A stretch of DNA of 64,000 nucleotides. Origin: Acidobacteriota bacterium (GTDB lineage Bacteria > Acidobacteriota > Terriglobia > Bryobacterales > Bryobacteraceae). The notes beneath the pieces were generated by a model. The model was not told the DNA's origin and made no database searches. It was given only the letters and a program-made list of their open reading frames with translations. A program made the translations under genes and the position numbers. Every line of letters begins with the position of its first letter. Position 1 is the first letter of the stretch. Positions 42,146-52,772 of this stretch are shown one piece after another. The DNA is taken from contig JAKOTR010000011.1 in assembly GCA_029776225.1 (NCBI GenBank), positions 62,001 to 126,000 of the forward strand, read 5' to 3'.

Positions 42146-43050
42146 TCGATCAAGCCCTCCTCCCGGAGCACCCGCTTCATTTCCTCCACTTGCTCGGGGG
42201 TGAGCGGCAGCAGCGGGCGGCGCGGTATGCCGCCGCGGAATCCGGCAAGATTCATCGCCGCTTTCACGCCCGAGACACCGTACGCCCCCGAAATCGCGCT
42301 GTTGATGCGCTTCACGCGCTCCTGGAGCGGGACGCCGCGCGCCTCATCCCGCGCCTGCCCGCAGCGGAACAGTTCGACCGCCACCGCGGGGAAGGAGTTG
42401 GCCAGCGATACCGTGCCGCCCACCGAGCCGGCCATCATCGCCCGGAAGAGGAAATTCGCCGAGCCCGCCAGCACGTGAAATTTGTCGCTTTCGAATTTGA
42501 GAAACTCCTCGATGCCGCTCGAAGCGCTGTCCTTCATGCCCACGATGTTCGGATGCGCGGCCAGGCGGCAGGCCAGCGAGGACGATACGGTGACGCCGCA
42601 AAACCCCGGCGCGTTATATATGAGGATCGGGAGCGGCGAAGTGTCCGCCAGGATCGAGAAGTAGCGGAAAAGCACCTCCTCGGTCATCTGCTTGCGGAAG
42701 TAGCCGGGCGAGAGTACCAGCCCGAAGTCGGCGCCGATATCGGCAGCCTGCTTCAGGAAGCGCTCCGTGTCGCGCTGGGCGTCGTAGGTGGCGCCGGCCA
42801 TCACGACCTGGCCGGGGCCTTTATGCCGCACGATCGTCTCCAGCACCTTGAGCTTCTCCTCCTCGGTGAGGCTCCGGTTTTCACCATTCGAGCCGAGCGC
42901 CAGGTAGCCGAGAACTCCGCTTTCCGCGTACCGCTCCAGGTTGAAGCGCAGCGCGCTGTAATCCACCTCTTCGTCGTCTTGAAAGGGGGTGGAAATCGGA
43001 ACGAACACCCCCGCCATTTTTCCCAACAGCTCGCTCGTGTTCACGCCCAT
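42142..43050 (-). CDS. DapA-family aldolase/lyase (dihydrodipicolinate synthase-like)
   Basis: 302-residue class I TIM-barrel lyase of the DHDPS/N-acetylneuraminate lyase family. The loop that is GTTGE in true DapA reads GSNGE here (near residue 54), as in 4-hydroxy-2-oxoglutarate aldolases; YNAPGFCG supplies the catalytic Tyr and GMKDSASS the Schiff-base Lys. It therefore likely cleaves or dehydrates a 2-oxo sugar acid rather than making dihydrodipicolinate. It is the first gene of the four-gene minus-strand operon with FGGY kinase, class II aldolase and HAD phosphatase. Confidence 0.9.
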   Translation of the reverse strand: MGVNTSELLGKMAGVFVPISTPFQDDEEVDYSALRFNLERYAESGVLGYLALGSNGENRSLTEEEKLKVLETIVRHKGPGQVVMAGATYDAQRDTERFLKQAADIGADFGLVLSPGYFRKQMTEEVLFRYFSILADTSPLPILIYNAPGFCGVTVSSSLACRLAAHPNIVGMKDSASSGIEEFLKFESDKFHVLAGSANFLFRAMMAGSVGGTVSLANSFPAVAVELFRCGQARDEARGVPLQERVKRINSAISGAYGVSGVKAAMNLAGFRGGIPRRPLLPLTPEQVEEMKRVLREEGLIE

Positions 43051-43305
43051 TTTGTCGCCGCGTATGAGCCTAACACACTGAAACTGGATTGAGAAACTCT
43101 GCTCCCGAGTCTCCGGCGAGAGCGCCAGGGCCGCTTGCTACAATGGAGGTAGATTTGCCGGCGGAGGGGCGCCGGCTGCCGAACCTTCAAGCCGATTCCA
43201 TCACCCGTGCCTGTAGAACCACGCTTGTGCCGCCGCTCCAGTTGCTTTCACCGGCCCCACGGTTTTCCGGTCCGGCGCAGTTTACTTTCAACGGAGGTGA
43301 AGTCC
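43051..43305. other. 255-bp intergenic region, divergent
   Basis: Largest gap of the window, between the divergent sugar operon and the SYLF gene. TACAAT at 43139-43144 is a possible -10 for the plus strand but has no matching -35; the open frame that crosses the region shows no coding character. A strong ribosome-binding site (ACGGAGGTGA) closes it at about 43291-43300. Confidence 0.4.
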
Positions 43306-43992
43306 ATGAAGGCAACATTTGCGTTGCTGGTTGCATGCGCTCTGCCAGCCGGTTGCGGTGCGTCCGCGCTAAGAGCGCAACAGGCGCAGCAGACTGTTCC
43401 GCGGGAGATTTCCGAGCGGCTCAACGAGTCCGCCAACGTGCTGCTGGAGATGGCGGCCGGGCCCAGCGACGGCATACCCGAAGGCGACCTCGCCAAGGCG
43501 CGTTGCATCGCCGTGATTCCGGGCCTGAAGCGGGGCGCCTTCATCGTCGGTGCCCAGCATGGCGCGGGATTCGCTTCGTGCCGCACCACGGCCGGCTGGT
43601 CGGCGCCGGCTGCGGTTAAGTTGTCGGGCGGCAGCATCGGCCTGCAGGCCGGTGGAGAGGAAAGCGACGTCGTGATGGCGCTGCTGAACCCGAACGCTCA
43701 GTACCAGCTCCTGCAGGAAGGGTTGAAGTTCGGCACGAACGCCACGGCAATGGCGGGATCGGTCGGCCGGGTCACGGATAACGCAAGAGCGGACGCGCTC
43801 GTCTGGTCGCGTTCCGGCGGGGCCTTTGCCGGCGTTAGTGTGAATGGAGCGACGCTGCGGGCGGATGACGACGCCAACCGGGATTTGTACGGCGCCGGCA
43901 TCTCGCCGGAGCTGGTCCTGAGCGGACGGGTCCAGCCGCCGCAGGCAGCCGACCAGTTTATGCAAATTCTGTCCAGAGTCGCGGGAAGGTAA
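43306..43992 (+). CDS. exported SYLF (YSC84-like) domain protein
   Basis: 228 residues with an N-terminal signal sequence; LPAGC at residues 14-18 may be a non-canonical lipobox. The mature part is a SYLF domain, known in the YSC84/SH3YL1 family for phosphoinositide/lipid binding: ARCIAVIPGLKRGAFIVGAQHG, GWSAPAAVKLSGGSIGLQAG and SGGAFAGVSVNGATLRAD. Bacterial members are exported and of unknown role, probably at the outer membrane. The ATG at 43306 has the best ribosome-binding site in this part of the window; upstream in-frame codons were rejected. Confidence 0.92.
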   Translation: MKATFALLVACALPAGCGASALRAQQAQQTVPREISERLNESANVLLEMAAGPSDGIPEGDLAKARCIAVIPGLKRGAFIVGAQHGAGFASCRTTAGWSAPAAVKLSGGSIGLQAGGEESDVVMALLNPNAQYQLLQEGLKFGTNATAMAGSVGRVTDNARADALVWSRSGGAFAGVSVNGATLRADDDANRDLYGAGISPELVLSGRVQPPQAADQFMQILSRVAGR

Positions 43993-44052
43993 CACGACCC
44001 GCTCTCAACGCCGCGCGGGCCGCGCATGTCTGGATGCATGGCCCGCGCCGGC

Positions 44053-45408
44053 TCAGTTTTGCGCGCCGCGCTCCGGCCAACCTCTCTCGAACGATTCGAG
44101 CACCCGCCGGTAGCGCTCTTCGAGTTTCTGCTCTTCCAGCGGCTCCGATACGTGCTTGCGGCACTCCGCGCGGATCCGCCGCGCGAAAAACAGCAGGGCC
44201 TCCTGATCCTCCTCGCCTCTGACCAGCGGCGCCACGCGCGCGATCATGTCCAGCAGAGTATTCAGCACGGCGGGACTGGACCGGCCATAGTGCCGGATGT
44301 CCTCGAAAACCGGCCCGGCAATTTCACGGAAGGTCACGGGGGATGCAATCACGCGCAGGCGGCCCTCGGCGTCGTAGCGATACGGCGACGGAGCGCTCCT
44401 GGTCGCCAGCTTCGATAGCGCCGTGCCGAGGTGGTCGATGCACGTCGTGGCGGTGAACGGATCGTTCACCGACGGCGACAGCGCGCGAACGGCGATAACC
44501 ACCAGTTGCGTGAACACGAACTGGGCGTCCTCTTCCATGCTGGGCTGCGCGCCCGTCCGGACCGCCTGGGCGATTTGCTTTTCCGCCTCGCGAGTCATGT
44601 GCTGCGGCGGCCATGCCCTGGCGATGCGCATCCAGTAATTCACATACAATCCCGGCCTGCAATCGAGCTTCACCACAAGGTCGTGCCGTTTGGCGGCCGC
44701 TAGCAGCAGCTCGTCGTCGATGGCGACCACGTACCCCTCGCTCTGCGCGTAGATGTTTCGCGCCTCGCGGTCCAGCCCCGCCGGCACGTCCGGTTCGCCC
44801 CGCGTTTCTTCGCGCTGTTCCGCGCCCGCGCCGATTTCTTCAGGGAACAGGTGCTCGATCGTGCGGAGCAGATCTTTCGTCACCGATGCGGCGACGTTGC
44901 CCGCCTGAATCACAGACGCGGTGTGGTGGACGAAATGGATCAGCACAACCAGGCTGAGGATCACAAGAACGAGCGCCACCGTCACCGCGATATGAGGCAC
45001 CGCGGCGTCCTCGTCCGGGCCCCGCACCTGCCGCAGCACCAAGACGGCGTAGAGAAACGTGGAAATGAAGACTCCCAGCCCGGTCTGTGTGGATCTGTCG
45101 CGCATGAAGTTGCGCAAGAGCCTCGGGCCGAGTTGCTGCGCCGCGAGCGTCAGAGACACGATCGTGATCGAGAAAACGATGCTGGCGACCGTGATCATCG
45201 ATCCCGCAATCACCTGCAATACCGCGCGGGCGCCCTCCGGACCGCCGGTATACAGGAACCAGAACCGCCCTGTCTCTCCGGCCTGTACTCTCCAGTCGAG
45301 CGCTACCAGCGCAAACGACGCCACTGCGGCGCCCAACACCATGAGCAGAGGGATGAACCAGAAACTCGACTGGACGTTTTCCCAGAACCTTTCCGCGCGG
45401 CTCGACAT
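44053..45408 (-). CDS. DUF2254 family membrane protein
   Basis: 451 residues. Four hydrophobic helices occupy the first ~170 residues (SFWFIPLLMVLGAAVASFAL, the ITVASIVFSITIVSLTLAAQ helix, and two more), with LGPRLLRNFMRDRSTQTGLG between them, the DUF2254 signature. The remaining ~280 residues are soluble, with SVNDPFTATTCIDHLGTAL near residue 340. Function of the family is unknown. It is convergent with the SYLF gene and divergent from tgt. Confidence 0.92.
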   Translation of the reverse strand: MSSRAERFWENVQSSFWFIPLLMVLGAAVASFALVALDWRVQAGETGRFWFLYTGGPEGARAVLQVIAGSMITVASIVFSITIVSLTLAAQQLGPRLLRNFMRDRSTQTGLGVFISTFLYAVLVLRQVRGPDEDAAVPHIAVTVALVLVILSLVVLIHFVHHTASVIQAGNVAASVTKDLLRTIEHLFPEEIGAGAEQREETRGEPDVPAGLDREARNIYAQSEGYVVAIDDELLLAAAKRHDLVVKLDCRPGLYVNYWMRIARAWPPQHMTREAEKQIAQAVRTGAQPSMEEDAQFVFTQLVVIAVRALSPSVNDPFTATTCIDHLGTALSKLATRSAPSPYRYDAEGRLRVIASPVTFREIAGPVFEDIRHYGRSSPAVLNTLLDMIARVAPLVRGEEDQEALLFFARRIRAECRKHVSEPLEEQKLEERYRRVLESFERGWPERGAQN

Positions 45409-45520
45409 CTGCTTCGCATCCGCTCTTTACACCTGCAATTCCCCAGCCTTCATTTCTGGAGCGCGACGCCGGTCCGTGTGCGCCGGTTCTGCCGCTACAA
45501 AACAGCCGCAAACCAGGCAA

Positions 45521-46683
<1,163 letters not shown>

Positions 46684-46780
46684 AATGAGTTCCTGCAGTC
46701 CGTTTCTCCTGGAATGCATTAGTTGTGTGTTGTGCCCTACAGCTTGAGAGCCGGAAACGAGTGGCTACGAGAGGCCGAAC

Positions 46781-47095
46781 GTGCTCTTAATCCTCTTTAA
46801 CCTCCAGAATGCCCCAGCGGCCAACCCCATCGTGGGCTTCCTCCCTATTCTCCTGATCTTCGCCATCTTCTATTTTCTGCTGTTCATGCCGATGCAGCGG
46901 CAGCGGAAGCGTCAGCAGAAGATGCTCAGCGAACTGCAGAACGGCAACGTGGTGTTGACGAACGGAGGAATACTCGGCACCATCGTCGCTATCGAGGGCG
47001 ACACCCTGATCATCCGCGTAAAGCCGGATAACGTAAAATTGCAGGTGGCCCGGAATGCAGTGGCGAGCTTGATTTCGGGAGAGGCGAACCAGTAA
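46781..47095 (+). CDS. yajC: Sec translocon accessory subunit YajC
   Basis: 104-residue membrane protein associated with SecDF. A single transmembrane helix (PILLIFAIFYFLLFMPM) is followed by the conserved QRKRQQKMLSELQNGN and the cytoplasmic beta domain VLTNGGILGTIVAIEGDTLI. The start is GTG 46781. A 97-bp leader separates it from tgt, and secD follows 33 bp later. Confidence 0.96.
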   Translation: MLLILFNLQNAPAANPIVGFLPILLIFAIFYFLLFMPMQRQRKRQQKMLSELQNGNVVLTNGGILGTIVAIEGDTLIIRVKPDNVKLQVARNAVASLISGEANQ

Positions 47096-47128
47096 GGATT
47101 TCGGCAACACCGCATTAGAGAACAATCG

Positions 47129-48745
<1,617 letters not shown>

Positions 48746-48796
48746 TGCGGTTTGCGAAAGTATTTGCCGCTCTGGCCGGGAACTTCAACCCAAGGT

Positions 48797-48822
48797 CTGG
48801 TGTCCAATTCTTCGGGCACCAG
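48797..48822 (+). other. intercistronic hairpin secD-secF
   Basis: CTGGTGTCC (48797-48805) pairs with GGGCACCAG (48814-48822), 9 bp with one G-U pair and an 8-nt loop, 14 nt before the secF ATG. No T tract follows. First of a series of hairpins in successive junctions of this cluster. Confidence 0.55.
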
Positions 48823-48835
48823 GACAGCGTGTTGC

Positions 48836-50044
48836 ATGGAAATATTTAGAGATACTAATTTCGACTTTCTAGGCAAAAAGTGGCCGTTCATCATCACCTC
48901 CCTGGTGCTCTTTGTGGCGAGTATCATCAGCCTGATCGTAAAGGGCGGGCCGCGCTACGGGATTGATTTCCGCGGCGGGGCCGTTGTTGACGTGCAGTTC
49001 AAGGGAACCGCACCGATCGACAAGATCCGTTCGGAGATCTCCGAGAGGATCCCCGGCGAGATCACCGTCCAGAGCATGGGCGCGGAGGGCGACCGCGTGC
49101 TGATTGGCACCGAGCAGAGAAGCAGCGAAGAGCTCGCCCAGGCGCGGCAGACGATCATTGCCACTCTCACGGAGGCGTTCGGGCAGCCGGGCGACAAGCT
49201 GGAATTTAACAACGCCGGCGCTCAGGCTATCGCGGACAGGATCCGCGACCCGCTCGTCCGCAAGGGCGCGGGCCTTTCGGAGCCGGACCTGCAGGCGCTC
49301 GTGCAGAACATGGTGCGCTTCCGCGACAGCCAGCGCTCGGGGTTGCTAACGGATTTCCAGGAGCTGTCATCGGTCCCCGGCGTGACTCCTGCCGTCATCC
49401 AGACGCTGAATGAGGAAGCCTACCTGGCGCCGTTTCAGGTGAAGAGCGTCGAAATCGTAGGTCCGAAGGTGGGTTCTGAGTTGCGTACACAAGCCATCCT
49501 GGCGACGCTATACGCCCTCGGCGGGATGCTTGTCTATATCGCCTTCCGCTTCGAGTGGATTTACGGCGTGGCTGCCGTCCTTGCGGTGTTCCATGATACT
49601 ATCATCACGATCGGCTTCTTCTCGTTCTTCGATCGAGAGATTTCGCTGACGGTGATCGCCGCCTTGTTGACCTTGGTTGGCTACTCGATGAACGATACGA
49701 TCGTGATTTTCGATCGGATTCGCGAAAACCTGAAAATCCTGCGCAAGGAGAAGCTGGAGACACTGGTCAACCTCAGCGTGAACCAGATGCTGAGCAGGAC
49801 GGTTCTCACCAACGGACTGACGTTCGTCAGTGTCCTGGCCCTGTTCCTGTTTGGCGGAGAAGTGTTGAACAACTTCGCGTTCGCCCTTGTGGTCGGGATG
49901 ATCATCGGCACGTATTCGACGGTTTTCATCGCCAGTCCCATCGTGGTGTTCTGGCAGAACTATGCGGAAAAGCGGAAAAGGCCGGGGCGAAGTCCGGCCT
50001 CTTCGCCGGCGCAGACGCCGGTGAAGTCCCGCACTGGACGATGA
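48836..50044 (+). CDS. secF: protein translocase subunit SecF
   Basis: 402-residue SecF, partner of SecD. DFRGGAVVDVQF near residue 43 is the SecF signature; the C-terminal membrane domain has VLAVFHDTIITIGFFSFF, TLVGYSMNDTIVIFDRIREN with the conserved Asp/Arg, and NQMLSRTVLTNGLTF. The periplasmic loop between helix 1 and 2 is about 170 residues, longer than in E. coli SecF. ATG 48836 is chosen because the preceding frame from 48752 is not SecF-like. The tail is basic and proline-rich. Confidence 0.96.
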   Translation: MEIFRDTNFDFLGKKWPFIITSLVLFVASIISLIVKGGPRYGIDFRGGAVVDVQFKGTAPIDKIRSEISERIPGEITVQSMGAEGDRVLIGTEQRSSEELAQARQTIIATLTEAFGQPGDKLEFNNAGAQAIADRIRDPLVRKGAGLSEPDLQALVQNMVRFRDSQRSGLLTDFQELSSVPGVTPAVIQTLNEEAYLAPFQVKSVEIVGPKVGSELRTQAILATLYALGGMLVYIAFRFEWIYGVAAVLAVFHDTIITIGFFSFFDREISLTVIAALLTLVGYSMNDTIVIFDRIRENLKILRKEKLETLVNLSVNQMLSRTVLTNGLTFVSVLALFLFGGEVLNNFAFALVVGMIIGTYSTVFIASPIVVFWQNYAEKRKRPGRSPASSPAQTPVKSRTGR

Positions 50045-50066
50045 AGTGTCGTGGATGGGTTGGGTA

Positions 50067-50086
50067 TCCGGCACCGGCGTGCCGGA
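50067..50086 (+). other. intercistronic hairpin secF-tonB
   Basis: TCCGGCA (50067-50073) and TGCCGGA (50080-50086) form a 7-bp stem with a 6-nt loop, between the secF stop and the tonB start. No T tract. Confidence 0.45.
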
Positions 50087-50119
50087 AGCTGAAAAGGATG
50101 TAGGAAAGGGTACTCAGAT

Positions 50120-50884
50120 ATGTTCGAACAAAGCCTCCTCGAGGGTGGAAAGACCAACAGGCCGTGGACCGTTATGGTCTCCTTTATTCTACAGATCCTG
50201 TTGATCGGCGTTGCCATCCTGATCCCGCTGCTGGTTTACGATCAGCTTCCAAGAACGCAACTGACCAGCTTCCTGGTCGCTCCTCCCCCCCCACCTCCTC
50301 CCCCTCCGCCTCCGGCAGCCGTAGTGCAGAAGGTCGCGAGGGTGATCCCGCGGCAGTTTGACGCTGGCCGCCTGATGGCTCCCAAGGCCATTCCGAAAAA
50401 GGTTCTCGAAATTAAGGAAGAGGAACTGCCGCCTCCAACCGGCGCGGTTGGCGTAGTCGGCGGCGTGCCCGGCGGCGTGCCCGGCGGAACGCCCGGCGGT
50501 GTGATCGGCGGCATCATCGGAGCGGTGGCGACCGCAGCGCCTCCTCCTCCCCCTCCTCCTCCGGTGAAGCAGGTCGAAGCGCCTAAGCCGCCGCAGCGTA
50601 TCCGCGTGGGCGGCAACGTGCAGCAGGCCAACCTCATCCGGAGAGTTACGCCCCAATACCCGCCGCTGGCGAAGCAGGCGCGTATTCAAGGGGTCGTTCG
50701 CTTCACGGCGATCATCTCCAAGGACGGCACAATCCAGAACTTGCAGCTGATCAGCGGACATCCACTGTTGGTGCCCGCGGCGCAGGAGGCGGTTAAGCAG
50801 TGGGTCTACCGTCCGACCCTCCTCAATGGAGAGCCGGTCGAGGTGGTTACTCAAATCGACGTGAACTTCACGTTGAGCCAGTAA
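50120..50884 (+). CDS. tonB: TonB-family energy transducer (first copy)
   Basis: 254 residues, inner-membrane anchored by a helix at about 17-40 (MVSFILQILLIGVAIL). The periplasmic spacer is proline-rich, with runs of 11 and 8 prolines and glycine-rich PGGVPGGVPGGTPGG repeats between them. The C-terminal TonB domain (VTPQYPPLAKQARIQGVVRF to QWVYRPTLLNGEPV) contacts TonB-dependent receptors. Together with the following exbB and two exbD genes it forms a complete proton-driven energising system. A run of eight C bases at 50285-50292 encodes part of the proline tract. Confidence 0.94.
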   Translation: MFEQSLLEGGKTNRPWTVMVSFILQILLIGVAILIPLLVYDQLPRTQLTSFLVAPPPPPPPPPPPAAVVQKVARVIPRQFDAGRLMAPKAIPKKVLEIKEEELPPPTGAVGVVGGVPGGVPGGTPGGVIGGIIGAVATAAPPPPPPPPVKQVEAPKPPQRIRVGGNVQQANLIRRVTPQYPPLAKQARIQGVVRFTAIISKDGTIQNLQLISGHPLLVPAAQEAVKQWVYRPTLLNGEPVEVVTQIDVNFTLSQ

Positions 50885-50900
50885 GAGGTTTTTGATAGGC

Positions 50901-50924
50901 GGGGGCGGTCTGGAAACCGTCCCC
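50901..50924 (+). other. intercistronic hairpin tonB-exbB
   Basis: GGGGGCGGT (50901-50909) pairs with ACCGTCCCC (50916-50924): 9 bp with one G-U pair and a 6-nt loop. Located between tonB stop and exbB start. Confidence 0.55.
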
Positions 50925-50961
50925 ATGGGTGAAAATTCAACTCGCAGGAGAAAGACAAACA

Positions 50962-51693
50962 ATGCTTCTACAATTGCAGGTTTGGGCAATTTGGTTGATG
51001 CAAGAGGGCAGCACCATTGGATGGGATCCCCGCTCGCTCTGGAATCAGATGGGATGGGCGGCCAGGGCCACTGTGATCATCATGTTCCTGATGTCGGCTC
51101 TATCCATCGGCGTGATGATCGATCGGTTCATCGCTTACTCCGCGGCCAGAAAGCAGTCCCGTGCGTTCGCGCCGGCGGTTGCTGGCGCACTGCGCGAAGG
51201 CAAGCTCGATGAGGCGATCAAGATTGCCGACCGGTACAAGAAGAGCCATCTGGCGAAGGTCGTAGTGGCCGGCTTGCAGGAGTTCCGAGCGCATCAGCTT
51301 AGTTCCGAAATACCAGGCGAAGCGATTGAGGCTTCCCAGCGGGCCCTCGAGCGCGCCGAAGCCATCGTGCACGCCGAATTGAAGCGCGGCGTGCCGAGCC
51401 TGGCGACCATCGGCTCCACCGCCCCGTTCGTCGGGCTGTTCGGCACCGTGGTCGGCATCATCAACGCGTTCGCGGGCATGGCGACCGAGAAGTCGACCGG
51501 TATCGGCGCGGTCGCGGGCGGCATTTCCGAAGCGCTCGTCGCGACTGCTATCGGTCTGTTCGTTGCCGTCCCGGCCATCTGGATGTTCAACTACTTCACC
51601 TCCAGGGTGGAAGCGTTCAGCGTCGAGATGGGCAACTCGAGCTCGGAGTTGATCGACTACTTCATCAAGCGCTCCCAGCGCGTGGCGAAGTAA
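50962..51693 (+). CDS. exbB: MotA/TolQ/ExbB proton channel family protein
   Basis: 243-residue ExbB, the pentameric membrane scaffold of the TonB motor. Helix 1 is around residues 33-55 (ATVIIMFLMSALSIGVMI); the conserved TIGSTAPFVGLFGTVVGIIN and GGISEALVATAIGLFVAVPA motifs form helices 2 and 3. ATG 50962 follows AGGAG by 11 nt. The gap to exbD holds a strong 12-bp hairpin, which could set the ExbB:ExbD ratio. Confidence 0.95.
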   Translation: MLLQLQVWAIWLMQEGSTIGWDPRSLWNQMGWAARATVIIMFLMSALSIGVMIDRFIAYSAARKQSRAFAPAVAGALREGKLDEAIKIADRYKKSHLAKVVVAGLQEFRAHQLSSEIPGEAIEASQRALERAEAIVHAELKRGVPSLATIGSTAPFVGLFGTVVGIINAFAGMATEKSTGIGAVAGGISEALVATAIGLFVAVPAIWMFNYFTSRVEAFSVEMGNSSSELIDYFIKRSQRVAK

Positions 51694-51741
51694 TCGGCGT
51701 GTATTGAACTGGAGGTTTGACCCGGCGAGTTGAATCGAAAG

Positions 51742-51770
51742 CCGCGGGGCCGGGCGTACCGGTCCCGCGG
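51742..51770 (+). other. strong intercistronic hairpin exbB-exbD
   Basis: A 12-bp stem (51742-51753 with 51759-51770) containing a single G-U pair and a 5-nt loop GCGTA. It is the most stable structure of the cluster and lies 35 nt before the exbD start, upstream of the ribosome-binding site. No T tract follows. Confidence 0.65.
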
Positions 51771-51804
51771 AGTTTGCGGTTCGCCGGACAACGAGGATAA
51801 AGCA

Positions 51805-52239
51805 ATGCTAAAAATGAAAGCCCCGCCACCGGTCGCAGACATCAACGTGACACCCATGGTGGACGTGATGCTCGTCATGCTCATCATCTTCATGGTCATC
51901 ACGCCGATGTTGTCGCATGGCGTGAGCGTGGACCTGGTGCCGACGCGCAATCCGATCAACATGGCCAACGCCGAAAAGGATGACGCGATTGTTGTGGCCG
52001 TCACACGGGACGGGAAAATATTCCTCGGCACAACGCCCATTCCGGTCGACCAGTTGGCCCCCAGGGTCAAGGACATGCTGGCGAACCGGATTGACAAGAT
52101 GACGTACGTTAAGGCCGACCGGCGGTCAACTTACCGAAGGGTGGTCGAAGTCGTGGACAACCTTCGTTCCGCCGGGGTGGACCAGTTAGGCCTGATGACG
52201 GAGCTCTACGACCCGCACAAGCAAATGCAACAAATGTGA
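51805..52239 (+). CDS. exbD: ExbD/TolR family protein (first copy)
   Basis: 144-residue ExbD with one N-terminal membrane helix: VADINVTPMVDVMLVMLIIF carries the essential Asp that takes part in proton flow. The periplasmic domain ends with YRRVVEVVDNLRSAGVDQLG. GAGGAT precedes the ATG at 51805; the frame opens at 51730 but the upstream part has no similarity to ExbD. A second ExbD follows. Confidence 0.95.
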   Translation: MLKMKAPPPVADINVTPMVDVMLVMLIIFMVITPMLSHGVSVDLVPTRNPINMANAEKDDAIVVAVTRDGKIFLGTTPIPVDQLAPRVKDMLANRIDKMTYVKADRRSTYRRVVEVVDNLRSAGVDQLGLMTELYDPHKQMQQM

Positions 52240-52264
52240 GCGCGCCCCCTCGCGGTGGGTGTGT

Positions 52265-52278
52265 TTGGGGTATCCCAA
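52265..52278 (+). other. short inverted repeat between the two exbD genes
   Basis: TTGGG-GTAT-CCCAA, a 5-bp stem. Weaker than its counterparts in the other junctions. Confidence 0.3.
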
Positions 52279-52308
52279 TAGAACAGATTTTTTGAAGGAG
52301 AGAGTCCT

Positions 52309-52737
52309 ATGGGCATGTCAGTGGGAGGCGATCCCAACCAGGCCAAGGCCGAAATCAACGTCACTCCCCTCATCGACGTTCTGCTGGTGCTGCTGATCAT
52401 CTTCATGGTCATTGCGCCGATCACGCCAAAAGGTCTGGAAGCGCTGATTCCGCAGCCGGCGCCGCCGGGCGCGCAGGCGCAAGCGGCGGACGCGCGATCA
52501 GTGGTCATCCAGGTGGATAGAAACCGCACCTACATGATCAACCAGGAGCCGATCGACAAGTCGATGCTGGGCCCCCGGCTGGAGGACATTTTTAAGAGCC
52601 GTGCCGAGCGGGTCGTCTTCGTCAAGGGCGATCCAGACCTTGAGTATCAGGTTGTGGCCGACGTGATCGACATCGCCCACGGCGTCGGCATCGACAAGGT
52701 CGGCTTGATGACGGAGAGAATAGAGTCCGGACAGTAG
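52309..52737 (+). CDS. exbD: ExbD/TolR family protein (second copy)
   Basis: 142-residue paralogue of the preceding gene. The transmembrane Asp lies in AEINVTPLIDVLLVLLIIF, and the periplasmic part ends with YQVVADVIDIAHGVGIDKVG. It is preceded by the ribosome-binding site AAGGAGAG. Two different ExbD proteins beside one ExbB suggest a heterodimeric ExbD1-ExbD2 in one channel, as in some other phyla. Confidence 0.95.
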   Translation: MGMSVGGDPNQAKAEINVTPLIDVLLVLLIIFMVIAPITPKGLEALIPQPAPPGAQAQAADARSVVIQVDRNRTYMINQEPIDKSMLGPRLEDIFKSRAERVVFVKGDPDLEYQVVADVIDIAHGVGIDKVGLMTERIESGQ

Positions 52738-52772
52738 TCCCGTTCCGGCTCAGATTGTGGACAGGAGCTAGC

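Noticed and set aside
43089-43619. Frame crossing the gap before the SYLF gene
   Set aside because: It runs out of frame through the SYLF gene and shows no conserved pattern.
48752-48835. N-terminal extension of secF
   Set aside because: The extra 28 residues are not SecF-like and the segment holds an intercistronic hairpin.
50242-50637. Minus-strand glycine-rich frame opposite tonB
   Set aside because: It is the complement of the proline/glycine codon repeats of tonB, a composition artefact.
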